A stretch of 64,000 bases of DNA. Origin: Paraburkholderia ultramafica. GTDB lineage: Bacteria > Pseudomonadota > Gammaproteobacteria > Burkholderiales > Burkholderiaceae. The notes under the pieces were generated by a model that saw nothing but the letters and a program-made list of their open reading frames with translations, was not told the origin of the DNA and did not search any database. Made by a program: the position numbers and the translations under genes. Shown here piece by piece: positions 8,785 to 17,893 of the stretch. The stretch spans positions 1 through 64,000 of the forward strand of contig NZ_CADIKK010000015.1 in NCBI RefSeq assembly GCF_902859915.1, given 5' to 3'. Positions within the stretch are counted from its first letter, which is position 1, and the number at the start of each line of letters is the position of its first letter.

Positions 8785-10998
8785 ATGAAAAATCAAAAAA
8801 CCAAACGCCGTACTGGGCTCACGCCCTGCCGTCCTTTGCAGATCGCCGCATGGCTGACATTTGCGGCCGCGGCCCAGCATGCCTTCGCGCAGAGCAGTGC
8901 CAACGTGGACGCCGCGGCGCCGGCCGCTGCCCCAGGCGCTGCGGCGTCGGGCGCGCCGGCATCGCGCGACGGCGAACAGGCGTTACCCGCCGTGAAGGTG
9001 ACTGCGGCCGCCCAGCCCGACTCGCCGCTGCATCTGAATACGCCTGTCTCGGCTGGTGCGCTCGGCTCGCGCTCCCAACTGGAGACCCCGTTCTCGACCA
9101 CCGTCGTGACCGGCGAAGAGCTCGCCGACCGGCAGGCAAACAAGCTCGGTGACGTGTTCGCGGGCGACGCTTCGGTGACCGACAACAGCAACGCCTATAG
9201 CGCGTGGGCGACGTACATCACGATACGCGGTCTGCCGATCGACTGGCAAAACGGCTTTCGTATCGACGGCAATCCGTTCATTTCGTACGGCATCACCATG
9301 CCGTATGCAAACCTCGAGCGGGTCGAACTGCTCAAGGGCCTCAGCGGCTTCATGTACGGTTTCGCGCAGCCGGGCGGCGTCGTCAATTACGTGACGAAGA
9401 AGCCCGGGCCCGATCCGGTGACGAGTGTCGATTTCGGCTATCGGATGGACGGGGTGCTGAGCCAGCACGTCGACCTGAGCCGCCGCTTCGGTCCGGACGA
9501 CATGTTCGGCGCGCGCATCAACTACTCGCACGAGGCGGGCAAGACCTATAACGCCGGCGACATCAACCGCAATTCGGTGGCGGTGGCGCTCGACGGTCAG
9601 CTCACGCGTGACCTCAGCGTCTACTTCAACGCGATCTATCAGCAAAGCCGTTCGAGCGGTCAGACGCCGGCGATCTACACGGGCAGCTATACGGCGACGA
9701 GTCTGCCCGCAACGATCAGTGGCGGCACCAATCTGCTGGGCGGCACCGATCAGCATCTGAACACGAACCTTCAGCTTTACACGGCGGGAGTGCGTTATCA
9801 GATCACACCGGACTGGTCGTTCAATACGTCGGCGAGCTACAGCAAGTCGGCGCGCGACCGCAACGAGAGCACGCTTACGCTGCTCAATCAGGCGGGTGAC
9901 TACACCGATAGCCGCTGGAACGGCGACGAAGGCCACCAGGACATCTACTGGCAGGGGATGTTCGAAGGCACGGTGAAGACCGGACCGTTCACGCATCAAC
10001 TGGTGCTCGGCGCGTCGTGGCAGTATCAGACCAACGACTATAGCTCGGTGTCCCACTACTTCACCCTCGGCAACGGCAACCTCTTCCAGCCGAATCCGTG
10101 GCGCCATTACTCGGGTGCCGGCCTTCAGACATACCGCGCGAGCGAGATCACGCAGAAGGCGCTGTTTGCGAGCGACACGATCCAGCTGACGGACCGCTGG
10201 TCGGTGCTCGCGGGCGTGCGCCTCACGAACTACGATCAGGAGACCTACAACATCGACGGCTCGTTGGCGTCGTCCTACGGGCACAACGGCATCCTCACCC
10301 CCACCTTCGCGCTGATGTACAAACTCGAGCCGAACACGACGCTCTACGCGAGCTACGTGGAGTCGCTGGAACAGGGTGCGATCGTCGCCAGCATGTACGC
10401 GAACGGTGGGTCGTTGTTGCGTCCGCTGCGCTCGCGCCAGTATGAAGTTGGCGTCAAGAGCGAGCATGGGCGCTGGAGCGCGACTGCCGCGCTGTTCCGA
10501 ATCGAGCGGGGCGCTGCTTACGCGAACAATCAGAACGTCTACGTGCAGGACGGCAACGAGATCTACGAAGGTATCGAAGCGGGTGGCAGCATGCGTCTGG
10601 GCCGCGGCTGGCAGGTGGCGGGCAACATCATGCTGCTCGACACATGGTACGCGAAGGGGCAGGCGTACAACGGCAACCGCGTTGCCGGTGCACCGCAGTT
10701 CGTTGCCGCCGCGCGCGTGACCTATGACGTGCCGTTAGTGCCGGGTCTGCAGGTGGGCGTCGATACGAAATACACAGGCAACACGCAAGTACGTCCGGCG
10801 AACAATCTGCAGACTGGCGGCTACATGCTAGTGAACGTTGGGGCGAACTATCTGACTCGCGTCGGCGGCCACGACGTGACGCTGAGGGCGGCTATCGACA
10901 ACATCACGGATCGCCGCTATTGGATGTTCCAGTACGCCAACTACATCGCGCCGGGCGATCCGCGTACGGTTAGTGTGAATGCCACGATCGACTTCTGA
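8785..10998 (+). CDS. fauA: TonB-dependent ferric siderophore receptor (FauA-like)
   Basis: A 737-residue outer-membrane receptor. An N-terminal signal peptide (basic start, then LQIAAWLTFAAAAQHAFA, cleavage near residue 35) precedes a plug domain with FSTTVVTGEELADRQANKLGDVF and VELLKGLSGFMYGFAQPGGVVNYVTKKP (near 178-205), both standard plug motifs. A long beta-barrel follows and ends in aromatic Phe (VNATIDF), the outer-membrane insertion signature. It is divergent from the alc operon, where Bordetella carries the alcaligin receptor gene fauA. The Shine-Dalgarno before ATG 8785 is weak. The FauA name is inferred from synteny. Confidence 0.88.
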   Translation: MKNQKTKRRTGLTPCRPLQIAAWLTFAAAAQHAFAQSSANVDAAAPAAAPGAAASGAPASRDGEQALPAVKVTAAAQPDSPLHLNTPVSAGALGSRSQLETPFSTTVVTGEELADRQANKLGDVFAGDASVTDNSNAYSAWATYITIRGLPIDWQNGFRIDGNPFISYGITMPYANLERVELLKGLSGFMYGFAQPGGVVNYVTKKPGPDPVTSVDFGYRMDGVLSQHVDLSRRFGPDDMFGARINYSHEAGKTYNAGDINRNSVAVALDGQLTRDLSVYFNAIYQQSRSSGQTPAIYTGSYTATSLPATISGGTNLLGGTDQHLNTNLQLYTAGVRYQITPDWSFNTSASYSKSARDRNESTLTLLNQAGDYTDSRWNGDEGHQDIYWQGMFEGTVKTGPFTHQLVLGASWQYQTNDYSSVSHYFTLGNGNLFQPNPWRHYSGAGLQTYRASEITQKALFASDTIQLTDRWSVLAGVRLTNYDQETYNIDGSLASSYGHNGILTPTFALMYKLEPNTTLYASYVESLEQGAIVASMYANGGSLLRPLRSRQYEVGVKSEHGRWSATAALFRIERGAAYANNQNVYVQDGNEIYEGIEAGGSMRLGRGWQVAGNIMLLDTWYAKGQAYNGNRVAGAPQFVAAARVTYDVPLVPGLQVGVDTKYTGNTQVRPANNLQTGGYMLVNVGANYLTRVGGHDVTLRAAIDNITDRRYWMFQYANYIAPGDPRTVSVNATIDF

Positions 10999-11217
10999 TC
11001 GCAGGGCGGTCGACCTGTTCACCGGTCGACCTCACTCATTGCGCAATCGATAGCGCAGGTTGCCGATGACGCGATTCACCATGTGAAAGGGCAGTCAAGT
11101 TCCGGCTGCAACCGGTTTATAAAAGCGGCTCAAGGCTGCTGCTTCTGCGCGAGGGCGAATCCGCCGATGCGCCCGCCGCGGTGCAGAAGCAGGCAGCCTG
11201 AGCCCAGACTCGTTGCC

Positions 11218-12123
11218 TTAGACAGCCGGCAACGTCGGTCGCGTTTCAATCGCGTGGCGAATCAGCGCTTCAACCGCCTTGCGCTCGTCGCCCACCAGCG
11301 GCAGTCTCGGCGGCCGCACCGGCTCCGTGCCCAAACCGACAATCGTCTCCGCCAGCTTGATGTTCTGCACGAGCTTGGCCGACACGTCGAGCGCCAGCAG
11401 CGGCGCGAACCAGCGATAGATCGCGCGGGCTTCTTCGAGGCGTCCCGCCTTCAGCAGCTTGTAGATCACCACGGTCTCGCGCGGAAACGCGCACACCAGA
11501 CCGGCCACCCAGCCATGCGCGCCCATCAGCATCGCTTCCATCGCGAGATTGTCGACCCCGCACAGAATCGCGAAGCGGTCGCCGACCGCGTTGATCAGGT
11601 CGGTCACACGCCTCACGTCGCCGCATGATTCCTTGATCGCGACGATCTTCTTCTCATTGGCGATCTCCGCGAACATGTCGGGCGTCATGTCGACGCCATA
11701 GGCGAGCGGATTGTTATAGATCATCAGCGGCAGCGCGCTGGCGTCGGCGACGCTGCGGAAATGGTTGAGGGTTTCGCGACGGTCCGACAGATAGCGCAAC
11801 CCTGGCAGCACCATGTAGCCGGCCGCGCCATGGCGGCTACCGGCTTCGGCCTGACGGCAGGCGTCGAGCGTGCTGTTTTCGGCGATCGTCAACAGGACCG
11901 GCACACGGCCGCGCGCGGCTTCGACCGCGATGTCGAGCACTTGCAGCTTTTCGTCCAGCGACAGCGTCGACGCTTCACCCAGCGAGCCGCACACGATGAT
12001 GCCGTCCACACCCGCGTCGATCTGCGCGTCGATATTCTTGCCGGTCCATGCGCGGTCTATGCTGAAATCCGCGTGGAATTTGGTGGTGACTGCGGGCAGT
12101 ACGCCTTCCCAGATATGTGCCAC
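11218..12123 (-). CDS. lhpC: probable 1-pyrroline-4-hydroxy-2-carboxylate deaminase (DHDPS family)
   Basis: A 301-residue member of the dihydrodipicolinate synthase/N-acetylneuraminate lyase superfamily. The catalytic tyrosine appears in MIYNNPLAYG near 135-144 and the Schiff-base lysine in VAIKESCGDVRR near 163-174. DHDPS-fold enzymes are hard to name alone. Here the gene is divergent from a 4-hydroxyproline epimerase operon with all three D-hydroxyproline dehydrogenase subunits, so the deaminase producing 2-oxoglutarate semialdehyde (LhpC) is the best fit. The semialdehyde dehydrogenase that completes the path is not in the window. Confidence 0.8.
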   Translation of the reverse strand: MAHIWEGVLPAVTTKFHADFSIDRAWTGKNIDAQIDAGVDGIIVCGSLGEASTLSLDEKLQVLDIAVEAARGRVPVLLTIAENSTLDACRQAEAGSRHGAAGYMVLPGLRYLSDRRETLNHFRSVADASALPLMIYNNPLAYGVDMTPDMFAEIANEKKIVAIKESCGDVRRVTDLINAVGDRFAILCGVDNLAMEAMLMGAHGWVAGLVCAFPRETVVIYKLLKAGRLEEARAIYRWFAPLLALDVSAKLVQNIKLAETIVGLGTEPVRPPRLPLVGDERKAVEALIRHAIETRPTLPAV

Positions 12124-12491
12124 GACTGCTCTCCTGAGTGTGATGTGTCCAAGCGCAGTGTAAGCAGGGAAAATGTCGCCGTCTTGCGCGAATCGCGCGT
12201 GGCGGATGACGATTTCAGCATAGCCAATTTGCGTGCTGTAGCGTGCCGTATAGCCGAATCAAGTTGAAAAGCGCATTCACGGCTGCATGCGCGATCGGTC
12301 GAAGATGATGGAGCACGGCCTTCCGATCACGGTCGCGGTATGTTCAATGCGAGCCGTCCGCGCGCGTGCCTCACGCGGGTTTTTCTCCACGAGCGCGCAC
12401 GTAACCAGGCGGCGCGGCTATGCCGAAATCGTCACAATCCACGCGCACGCGCACCAAGACCCGAATGCCCGCCGTTCCTACCATGGGCATC
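12124..12491. other. divergent intergenic region, hydroxyproline genes
   Basis: 368 bp between lhpC (minus) and the epimerase gene (plus). It should hold the promoters of both transcripts. An open frame continues in phase upstream of the epimerase to 12420, but its codons do not resemble the family N-terminus. I see no clear operator for the AraC-type regulator. Confidence 0.45.
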
Positions 12492-13439
12492 ATGAAAACC
12501 TTGAACATCATCGACTCTCACACCGGCGGTGAACCGACCCGCCTCGTGGTGTCAGGCGGCCCGGATCTCGGCGGCGGCACGCTCGCGCAACGGCTCGACG
12601 TGTTCCGCACGCGCTTCGACGACTGGCGCGCGGGCATCGTCACCGAACCGCGCGGCTCGGATGTGGTGGTAGGCGCGCTGCTGTGCGAGCCGGACGACCC
12701 CACGTGCGCGGCCGGCGTGATCTTCTTCAACAACGTCGGCTATCTCGGCATGTGCGGACATGGGACGATCGGGCTGGTCGTTTCGCTCGCGCATCTGGGA
12801 CGGATCGGGCCGGGGCGTCACCGGATCGAGACGCCGGTCGGCGTGGTCGAAGCGACGCTCAACGACGACGGCAGCGTCGCCGTGCGCAACGTGCCGGCCT
12901 ATCGCTATCGCGAGGCCGTGCGCGTCGAGGTGCCGGGTTACGGTACGTTGACGGGTGATATCGGCTGGGGCGGCAACTGGTTTTTTCTCGTCGCCGATCA
13001 TGGACACTCGCTGCACGCGTCTGACATCGCCGGCTTGACGGCATTCAGCTCGGCGATTCGCGACGCGCTGATCGCACAGCACATCACCGGCGCGGATGGC
13101 GCGCTGATCGACCACATCGAACTCTTCGGACCCGGTTCGCGCGATGGCATCGACAGCCGCAGCTTCGTCCTGTGTCCCGGCAATGCCTATGACCGCTCGC
13201 CGTGCGGCACCGGCACGAGCGCGAAAGTCGCGTGCCTCGCGGCCGACGGCAAGCTGGCCGAAGGCGCGGTATGGCGGCAGGAGAGCATCATCGGCAGTGT
13301 GTTCGAAGCGAGCTATGTTCATGCAGGCGATGGCGTCTCGGTGATTCCCACCATCACCGGCCACGCGCACATCACGGCGGAAGGGCGGCTCTGTTTCGAC
13401 GAGCGCGATCCGTTCGCGTGGGGCATTCGCACGGCATGA
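12492..13439 (+). CDS. lhpA: 4-hydroxyproline 2-epimerase
   Basis: A 315-residue proline-racemase-fold epimerase that converts trans-4-hydroxy-L-proline to cis-4-hydroxy-D-proline. The two catalytic cysteines are present: Cys88 in YLGMCGHGTIG and Cys238 in DRSPCGTGTSAK. Cys at both positions, without the Thr substitution of 3-hydroxyproline dehydratases, supports epimerase activity. The N-terminus MKTLNIIDSHTGGEPTR is the family standard, so the ATG at 12492 is chosen; an in-frame ATG 9 bases earlier is possible and no strong Shine-Dalgarno decides. Its stop overlaps the next start (ATGA). Confidence 0.92.
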   Translation: MKTLNIIDSHTGGEPTRLVVSGGPDLGGGTLAQRLDVFRTRFDDWRAGIVTEPRGSDVVVGALLCEPDDPTCAAGVIFFNNVGYLGMCGHGTIGLVVSLAHLGRIGPGRHRIETPVGVVEATLNDDGSVAVRNVPAYRYREAVRVEVPGYGTLTGDIGWGGNWFFLVADHGHSLHASDIAGLTAFSSAIRDALIAQHITGADGALIDHIELFGPGSRDGIDSRSFVLCPGNAYDRSPCGTGTSAKVACLAADGKLAEGAVWRQESIIGSVFEASYVHAGDGVSVIPTITGHAHITAEGRLCFDERDPFAWGIRTA

Positions 13440-14569
13440 GCGCGGACGCGTTGATCGTCGGAGCCGGCATTGTCGGCGCTGCGTGCGCGGCGGAGTTGGC
13501 CGCGCTCGGCATGCAGGTCGAGGTGTTCGACGCGCAACGCATCGGCGGCGGCGCGGCGGCGGCGGGCATGGGCCATATCGTCGTGATGAACGACTCGCCG
13601 GCGGAATTCGCGCTGAGCCGTTACTCGCGAGACTTGTGGCTGCAACTCGCACCGCAGTTGCGCGCGCGCGATGCGTTCGCGCGTTGCGGCACGCTTTGGG
13701 TCGCCGCCGACGAAGAAGAGTGGCAAGCCGCCCGCGCAATGCATGCGGCGTACGAAGCGCAGGGTGTCGCCGCGCAACTGCTGGACGCGTCCGCGTTGCG
13801 CGATTGCGAGCCGGCATTGGCCGCGTCGCTGGCGGGTGGTTTGCGGATCGAACATGACAGCATCGTGTATGCGCCCACCGTCGCCGAATGGCTGCTGACG
13901 CAATCGCCCAGCGCCGCGAACATCAGCGTGCGTCTCGCGACGCCGGTGACTTCGATCAGCGCGCACGGCGTCACGCTGGCTGGCGGCGAGCGCGTCAGCG
14001 GGGCGCACGTGATCGTCGCCAATGGTCTGGGCGCGCAGCAACTGGTGCGGTCACTGCCTATGCAGCCGAAGAAGGGCCATCTGCTGATCACCGACCGCTA
14101 TCCCGATCTGATCCGTCATCAACTGCTTGAACTCGGTTATATCAAGAGCGCGCATCATGCGGCCGGCACGTCGGTGGCGTTCAATGCGCAACCGCGCCCC
14201 ACGGGACAACTGCTGATCGGCTCGTCGCGCCAGTTCGACACCACCGATCCCGCGGTCGAGATGCCCGTGCTCGCGCGGATGCTACAACGCGCCGCGCGCT
14301 ATCTGCCGGTGCTGCCGACGCTCAATGGCGTGCGCGCGTGGACCGGCTTTCGCGCGGCCTCACCGGACGGGCTGCCGTTGATCGGACCGGCCGGCGATTT
14401 TGCGCCGGGCGTCTGGCTCGCTGTCGGTCATGAGGGTCTGGGCGTGACGACTTCGCTCGCCACTGCCAAACTGCTTGCTGCGCAGATCGCAGCGAGCGTC
14501 GCGCTGATTCCTGCCGAGCCTTATTTGCCGGTCCGTTTCGCTGAGCGGGTGGCCCATGACCAACATTGA
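13436..14569 (+). CDS. lhpB: FAD-dependent D-hydroxyproline dehydrogenase, beta-type subunit
   Basis: A 377-residue D-amino-acid-oxidase-like (DAO) flavoprotein. The dinucleotide fold is at residues 5-20 (LIVGAGIVGAACAAEL); the C-terminal FAD segment is near 325-350 (GFRAASPDGLPLIGP). In Pseudomonas the D-hydroxyproline dehydrogenase is a heteromer of LhpB (DAO-like), LhpF (ferredoxin-like) and LhpE (NAD/FAD), and exactly that trio follows here in overlapping genes. The ATG overlaps the epimerase stop by four bases. It oxidises cis-4-hydroxy-D-proline to 1-pyrroline-4-hydroxy-2-carboxylate. Electron acceptor unknown. Confidence 0.87.
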   Translation: MSADALIVGAGIVGAACAAELAALGMQVEVFDAQRIGGGAAAAGMGHIVVMNDSPAEFALSRYSRDLWLQLAPQLRARDAFARCGTLWVAADEEEWQAARAMHAAYEAQGVAAQLLDASALRDCEPALAASLAGGLRIEHDSIVYAPTVAEWLLTQSPSAANISVRLATPVTSISAHGVTLAGGERVSGAHVIVANGLGAQQLVRSLPMQPKKGHLLITDRYPDLIRHQLLELGYIKSAHHAAGTSVAFNAQPRPTGQLLIGSSRQFDTTDPAVEMPVLARMLQRAARYLPVLPTLNGVRAWTGFRAASPDGLPLIGPAGDFAPGVWLAVGHEGLGVTTSLATAKLLAAQIAASVALIPAEPYLPVRFAERVAHDQH

Positions 14570-14828
14570 CGCGGCCCGCATCCGTTTGACAATAAACGGC
14601 CGGACTATCGATGTCGAAACCGGCGCGACCGTGGCCGCGGCGCTCGTTATCGCGGGCGTAAGCGGCTTGCGGCTGTCGGTCGGCGGCGAGCGTCGCAGCG
14701 CGCTGTGCGGCATGGGCGTGTGTCAGGAGTGCCGCGTGACGATCGACGGCCGGGCGCATGCGCTGGCCTGCCAGACGCTGTGCCGCGAAGGCCAGACCGT
14801 ACACGCGTACGAAGCGGCGGGTAGGTGA
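14556..14828 (+). CDS. lhpF: (2Fe-2S) subunit of D-hydroxyproline dehydrogenase
   Basis: A 90-residue ferredoxin-like protein (Fer2_4 type). Four cysteines fit a plant-type [2Fe-2S] cluster: C-x4-C-x2-C in LCGMGVCQEC near residues 50-59, and the last in LACQT near 73. It overlaps lhpB by 14 bp and lhpE at TGATG, so the three dehydrogenase subunits are probably made in fixed ratio. It would pass electrons within the complex between the flavin subunits. Confidence 0.88.
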   Translation: MTNIDAARIRLTINGRTIDVETGATVAAALVIAGVSGLRLSVGGERRSALCGMGVCQECRVTIDGRAHALACQTLCREGQTVHAYEAAGR

Positions 14829-16114
14829 TGACGCGGCACTTCGATATCGTCGTGGTAGGCAGCGGTCCGGCTGGCTTGAACGCCGCGCATGCAGCGGTGC
14901 GCGAAGGCGCCACGGTTGCGCTGCTCGACGATAATCCGCGCGCAGGCGGTCAGATCTGGCGTCAAGGTCCGGGCCATTCGCCGCAAGCACCGTTGCATAC
15001 GCTGCTCGCCGCGCTGGGAAAGCACAGCAAGCTCATGCACTGGCCGTCGACTCGCGTGATCGCGCCGCTAGGTTCGCGCGGCTTGCTGCTCGAATCGGCC
15101 GGGCACGGCGGCGTGTGCATCACCTATGAACGATTGATCCTCGCGACCGGCGCGCGCGAGCGGCTCTTGCCGTTCGCGGGCTGGACCTTGCCCGGCGTGA
15201 CCGGCGCGGGCGCGTTGCAGGCGCTCGTCAAAGGCGGCATGCCGGTGCGTGACGAACGGATCGTGATTGCCGGCAGCGGTCCTTTGCTGATCGCCGCGCT
15301 CGCCACCGCGCGCGCGGCCGACGCGCGCGTGGTGGCGGTGGTGGAGCAGGCATCGGCGTTCGAGGTTGCACGCTTCGGCGCTTCACTGCTGACCGAGCCC
15401 GCGAAGCTGCGGCAAGCGATCAGCATGATGCGCGGTTTCGCGGGACTACGCTACTGGACCGGCAGCATCGTCCGGGAGGCGCACGGCGCAGGCCGCGTGC
15501 AGCGAGTGGCCATCCGGCGCGGCGCTCAGGACGTGACGCTCGATTGCGACCGCGTCGCCTGCGGCTATGGACTCGTGCCGAACATCACGCTCGCCCAGGC
15601 GCTAGGCTGCGCGATCGGCGATGCGGGCGAGATCGTCGTCGATCGCGAGCAGCGCACGTCTGTGGACCGTGTGTTCGCGGCGGGGGAATGCACAGGCATC
15701 GGCGGCGCGGAACTGGCAAGCGTGGAAGGCGAGATCGCCGGTCTCGCGGCGAGCGGCGGCGCAAATGTTGAGCACATCGTGCTGCATGTGCATACGCAGC
15801 GCTCGCGCTGGCGCCGCTTCGGCCAGCGCGTCGAAAGGGCCTTCGCCTTGCAGGACGCCGCGCGCACACCACCTGCCGACGCCACGCTGCTGTGTCGCTG
15901 CGAAGACGTGAGCATCGGCGAAGTGCGCAACTGCGCGGACTGGCGCGAGGCCAAGCTGCATACCCGCTGCGGTATGGGCGCCTGCCAGGGACGAATCTGC
16001 GGCACCGCGGCGAGCGTGTACTTCGGCTGGCCTGCCGCCGCGCCGCGTCCACCGTTCAGTCCGGCGCAAATCGCCACGCTGATGACACCGCACGAGGAGC
16101 CGCCGACGGTTTAA
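14828..16114 (+). CDS. lhpE: FAD/NAD(P)-binding subunit of D-hydroxyproline dehydrogenase
   Basis: A 428-residue pyridine-nucleotide-disulphide-oxidoreductase-like protein. The N-terminal FAD site is IVVVGSGPAGLNAAHAA; a second dinucleotide fold is IVIAGSGPLLIAALAT near 145-160; VFAAGECTGIGGAELA near 282-297 is the C-terminal FAD motif. A BFD-like cysteine domain follows (LCRCEDVSIGEV, TRCGMGACQGRICG, about 355-400), expected to hold a [2Fe-2S] cluster. ATG 14828 overlaps the lhpF stop (TGATG); a GTG three bases earlier is also possible. Similar proteins form octopine/nopaline and sarcosine-type oxidases, but the hydroxyproline context is decisive. Confidence 0.85.
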   Translation: MTRHFDIVVVGSGPAGLNAAHAAVREGATVALLDDNPRAGGQIWRQGPGHSPQAPLHTLLAALGKHSKLMHWPSTRVIAPLGSRGLLLESAGHGGVCITYERLILATGARERLLPFAGWTLPGVTGAGALQALVKGGMPVRDERIVIAGSGPLLIAALATARAADARVVAVVEQASAFEVARFGASLLTEPAKLRQAISMMRGFAGLRYWTGSIVREAHGAGRVQRVAIRRGAQDVTLDCDRVACGYGLVPNITLAQALGCAIGDAGEIVVDREQRTSVDRVFAAGECTGIGGAELASVEGEIAGLAASGGANVEHIVLHVHTQRSRWRRFGQRVERAFALQDAARTPPADATLLCRCEDVSIGEVRNCADWREAKLHTRCGMGACQGRICGTAASVYFGWPAAAPRPPFSPAQIATLMTPHEEPPTV

Positions 16115-16265
16115 TGACGTCCTTGTTTGCACGCCGTCCGAGCGGATATTGTCGGCCACCGCGCCGCTCTATAATCGATCGATCTATCGCGCCAACCGTC
16201 CGGCCGCACCGACGAACCCATTCACGAACGCAGCCCTCCATGCACGGACTAACGGAACCCGCACG

Positions 16266-17033
16266 ATGAACACGCTGGCTCATCCGCTCGAACCGGACGA
16301 TGCAACGTTGTCCGACATGCTGTCGCACTTCAGGTTGCTCGAGCCGGTGTTCGACGCGATGCCGGACGTCGTGTTCTTCGTCAAGGACGCCGACGCGCGC
16401 TATGCGCTCGTCAATCGCACGCTGGCCTCGCGTTGCGGTTTCAAGGAAAAGGCCGCGCTGCTCGGCAAGACCGCCGAGGACGTGTTCCCGCGCCGCTTCG
16501 GGCGCATCTATACGGCGCAGGACAAGGCGATCATCGGCGCCGGCACCCAGATGCTCGACCAACTGGAGCTGCATCTGTATCCGGGCCGCCAGCCTGGCTG
16601 GTGTCTGACCTGCAAGCAGCCGCTGCGGAATCCTGCGGGCAGGGTGGTCGGCCTCGCCGGCATTTCCCGCGATCTGAAAGCGGACGAGCGCAGCCACCCG
16701 GCCTACAGCCGGCTTGCAGCGGTCGTGCAGTCGATCCAGGAAAATTACGTGCAGCCGTTGAATCTGAAGCAGCTTGCCGCGATGGCGGATATGTCGGTCG
16801 CGCAACTGGAGCGCTACTTTCACAAAGTGTTTCATTTGACGCCGCGCCAGGTGTTGCTGAAAACGCGTCTGGACGCGGCCACCGCGCTGCTGGTCTCGCA
16901 CGACAAGGTCACGGACGTCGCCGCGCTGTGCGGCTACACCGACCACAGTGCGTTCACGCGGCAATTCAAGGCGACTGTCGGCATTACGCCGACCGAGTAC
17001 CGGATGCTGCTGCACGGCACTTCGCGGAGCTGA
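16266..17033 (+). CDS. AraC-family regulator with PAS-like sensor domain
   Basis: A 255-residue regulator. Residues about 25-140 resemble a PAS fold (FDAMPDVVFFVKDADARYALVNRTL, later PAGRVVGLAGISRDL). Residues 150-250 are an AraC/XylS double HTH (LKQLAAMADMSVAQLERYFHKVF and VTDVAALCGYTDHSAFTRQFKATVGITPTEYR). It follows the hydroxyproline operon on the same strand after about 150 bp, and AraC-type LhpR controls the pathway in Pseudomonas, so local control of lhp genes is likely. The PAS domain could sense a small ligand or serve dimerisation. ATG 16266 gives a start directly before the PAS region; a longer frame from 16149 lacks a ribosome binding site. Confidence 0.82.
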   Translation: MNTLAHPLEPDDATLSDMLSHFRLLEPVFDAMPDVVFFVKDADARYALVNRTLASRCGFKEKAALLGKTAEDVFPRRFGRIYTAQDKAIIGAGTQMLDQLELHLYPGRQPGWCLTCKQPLRNPAGRVVGLAGISRDLKADERSHPAYSRLAAVVQSIQENYVQPLNLKQLAAMADMSVAQLERYFHKVFHLTPRQVLLKTRLDAATALLVSHDKVTDVAALCGYTDHSAFTRQFKATVGITPTEYRMLLHGTSRS

Positions 17034-17043
17034 GCCGCCGCAC

Positions 17044-17373
17044 ATGGTCCGTCGCAGGCATCACTATTACGTCTACGTCGTCGCGCTGGACGACGCGGTT
17101 TGGAACGAAGCGCGCTTTCGCCGCGCGAATCCGGATTACCGGTTCGACAAGCCGTGCGTGTACGTGGGAATGACGGGACTGGACCCGGACCTGCGCTTCG
17201 ACCGGCATAAGGCCGGCATTCAGGCCAACCGCTATGTGCGCGATTACGGCCTGCGCCTCGTGCCCGAACTGTATGAAGTGTTCAATCCCATGCCTTACCG
17301 CGGCGCACAGGATATGGAAGTGGAACTGGCGATTGGCTTGCGTGAAGCGGGCTACGGCGTGTGGCAGGCCTGA
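17044..17373 (+). CDS. small GIY-YIG-like protein
   Basis: A 109-residue protein beginning 10 bases after the AraC stop. YYVYVVALDD near residue 8 and CVYVGMTGLDPDLRFDRHKAG near 37-57 look like the two strands of a GIY-YIG domain (YVY and YVGMT, then an Arg and a His downstream). The expected distal Glu could be in MEVELAIGL. The family contains nucleases and catalytically dead relatives. I cannot tell whether this one cuts DNA. Its tight spacing to the AraC gene suggests co-transcription but no shared pathway. Confidence 0.6.
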   Translation: MVRRRHHYYVYVVALDDAVWNEARFRRANPDYRFDKPCVYVGMTGLDPDLRFDRHKAGIQANRYVRDYGLRLVPELYEVFNPMPYRGAQDMEVELAIGLREAGYGVWQA

Positions 17374-17478
17374 GCGGGCCTCGGTGCTTGCGAGCTTGGC
17401 TGCCGGGCGCGTGAGCGGGCCGAACGGCCCCGGAAGTTATACGCGCGCTGTGTCGGCGGAGTAAGGCGGCCGTTCGCG

Positions 17479-17739
17479 TTACTTGACGCCGAGCCCGCGC
17501 AGCACCGCATTGCCCTCGCGCGTCAGACGGATATGCGATGCGCCAGCGTCGCCGGAAACCGTTTCGATCAGGCCGGCTTCGTGAAGCCGCGGAATCTCGG
17601 GTTTCGCGGAGGCGTCGATCGGCGCATGCAGCAGCAGCAGCAGCGTTGCCAGTTCGTGGTGGCTCAGCAGGCGGCGCAGCATGGTGGGGCGCCTGGCCGG
17701 CGCTGGCGTGTCGTTCGTGTTGTGATCGGGCTGGTTCAT
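17479..17739 (-). CDS. small winged-helix-like hypothetical protein
   Basis: An 86-residue protein starting MNQPDHNTND. After a disordered, Pro-rich 20 residues comes an all-helical segment with LLSHHELATLLLLLHAPID, IPRLHEAGLIETVSG and ASHIRLTREGNAVLRGLGVK, which reads like a winged-helix (MarR/PadR-like) recognition region. No effector domain is present. GAGGTG 8 bases before ATG 17739 sets the start; the upstream extension to 17838 lacks one. Function unknown. Confidence 0.6.
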   Translation of the reverse strand: MNQPDHNTNDTPAPARRPTMLRRLLSHHELATLLLLLHAPIDASAKPEIPRLHEAGLIETVSGDAGASHIRLTREGNAVLRGLGVK

Positions 17740-17893
17740 GGTGCGCACCTCGTGCGGTGTAGTGTCCGGCGGATCATGCGGACAAAGTCTTAAACGATTC
17801 TTAAAACTCATTGTCCTGTAACACCGTGACATGAACATTGCAAAGCAGCAACTTTCCGATCATTCCAGTTGCTGTTTCTTACCCTGTAAACCC

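Noticed and set aside
12420..12491. Upstream start for the 4-hydroxyproline epimerase
   Set aside because: The extra 24 residues are a Thr/Arg-rich tract, while MKTLNIIDSHTGGEPTR is the family N-terminus.
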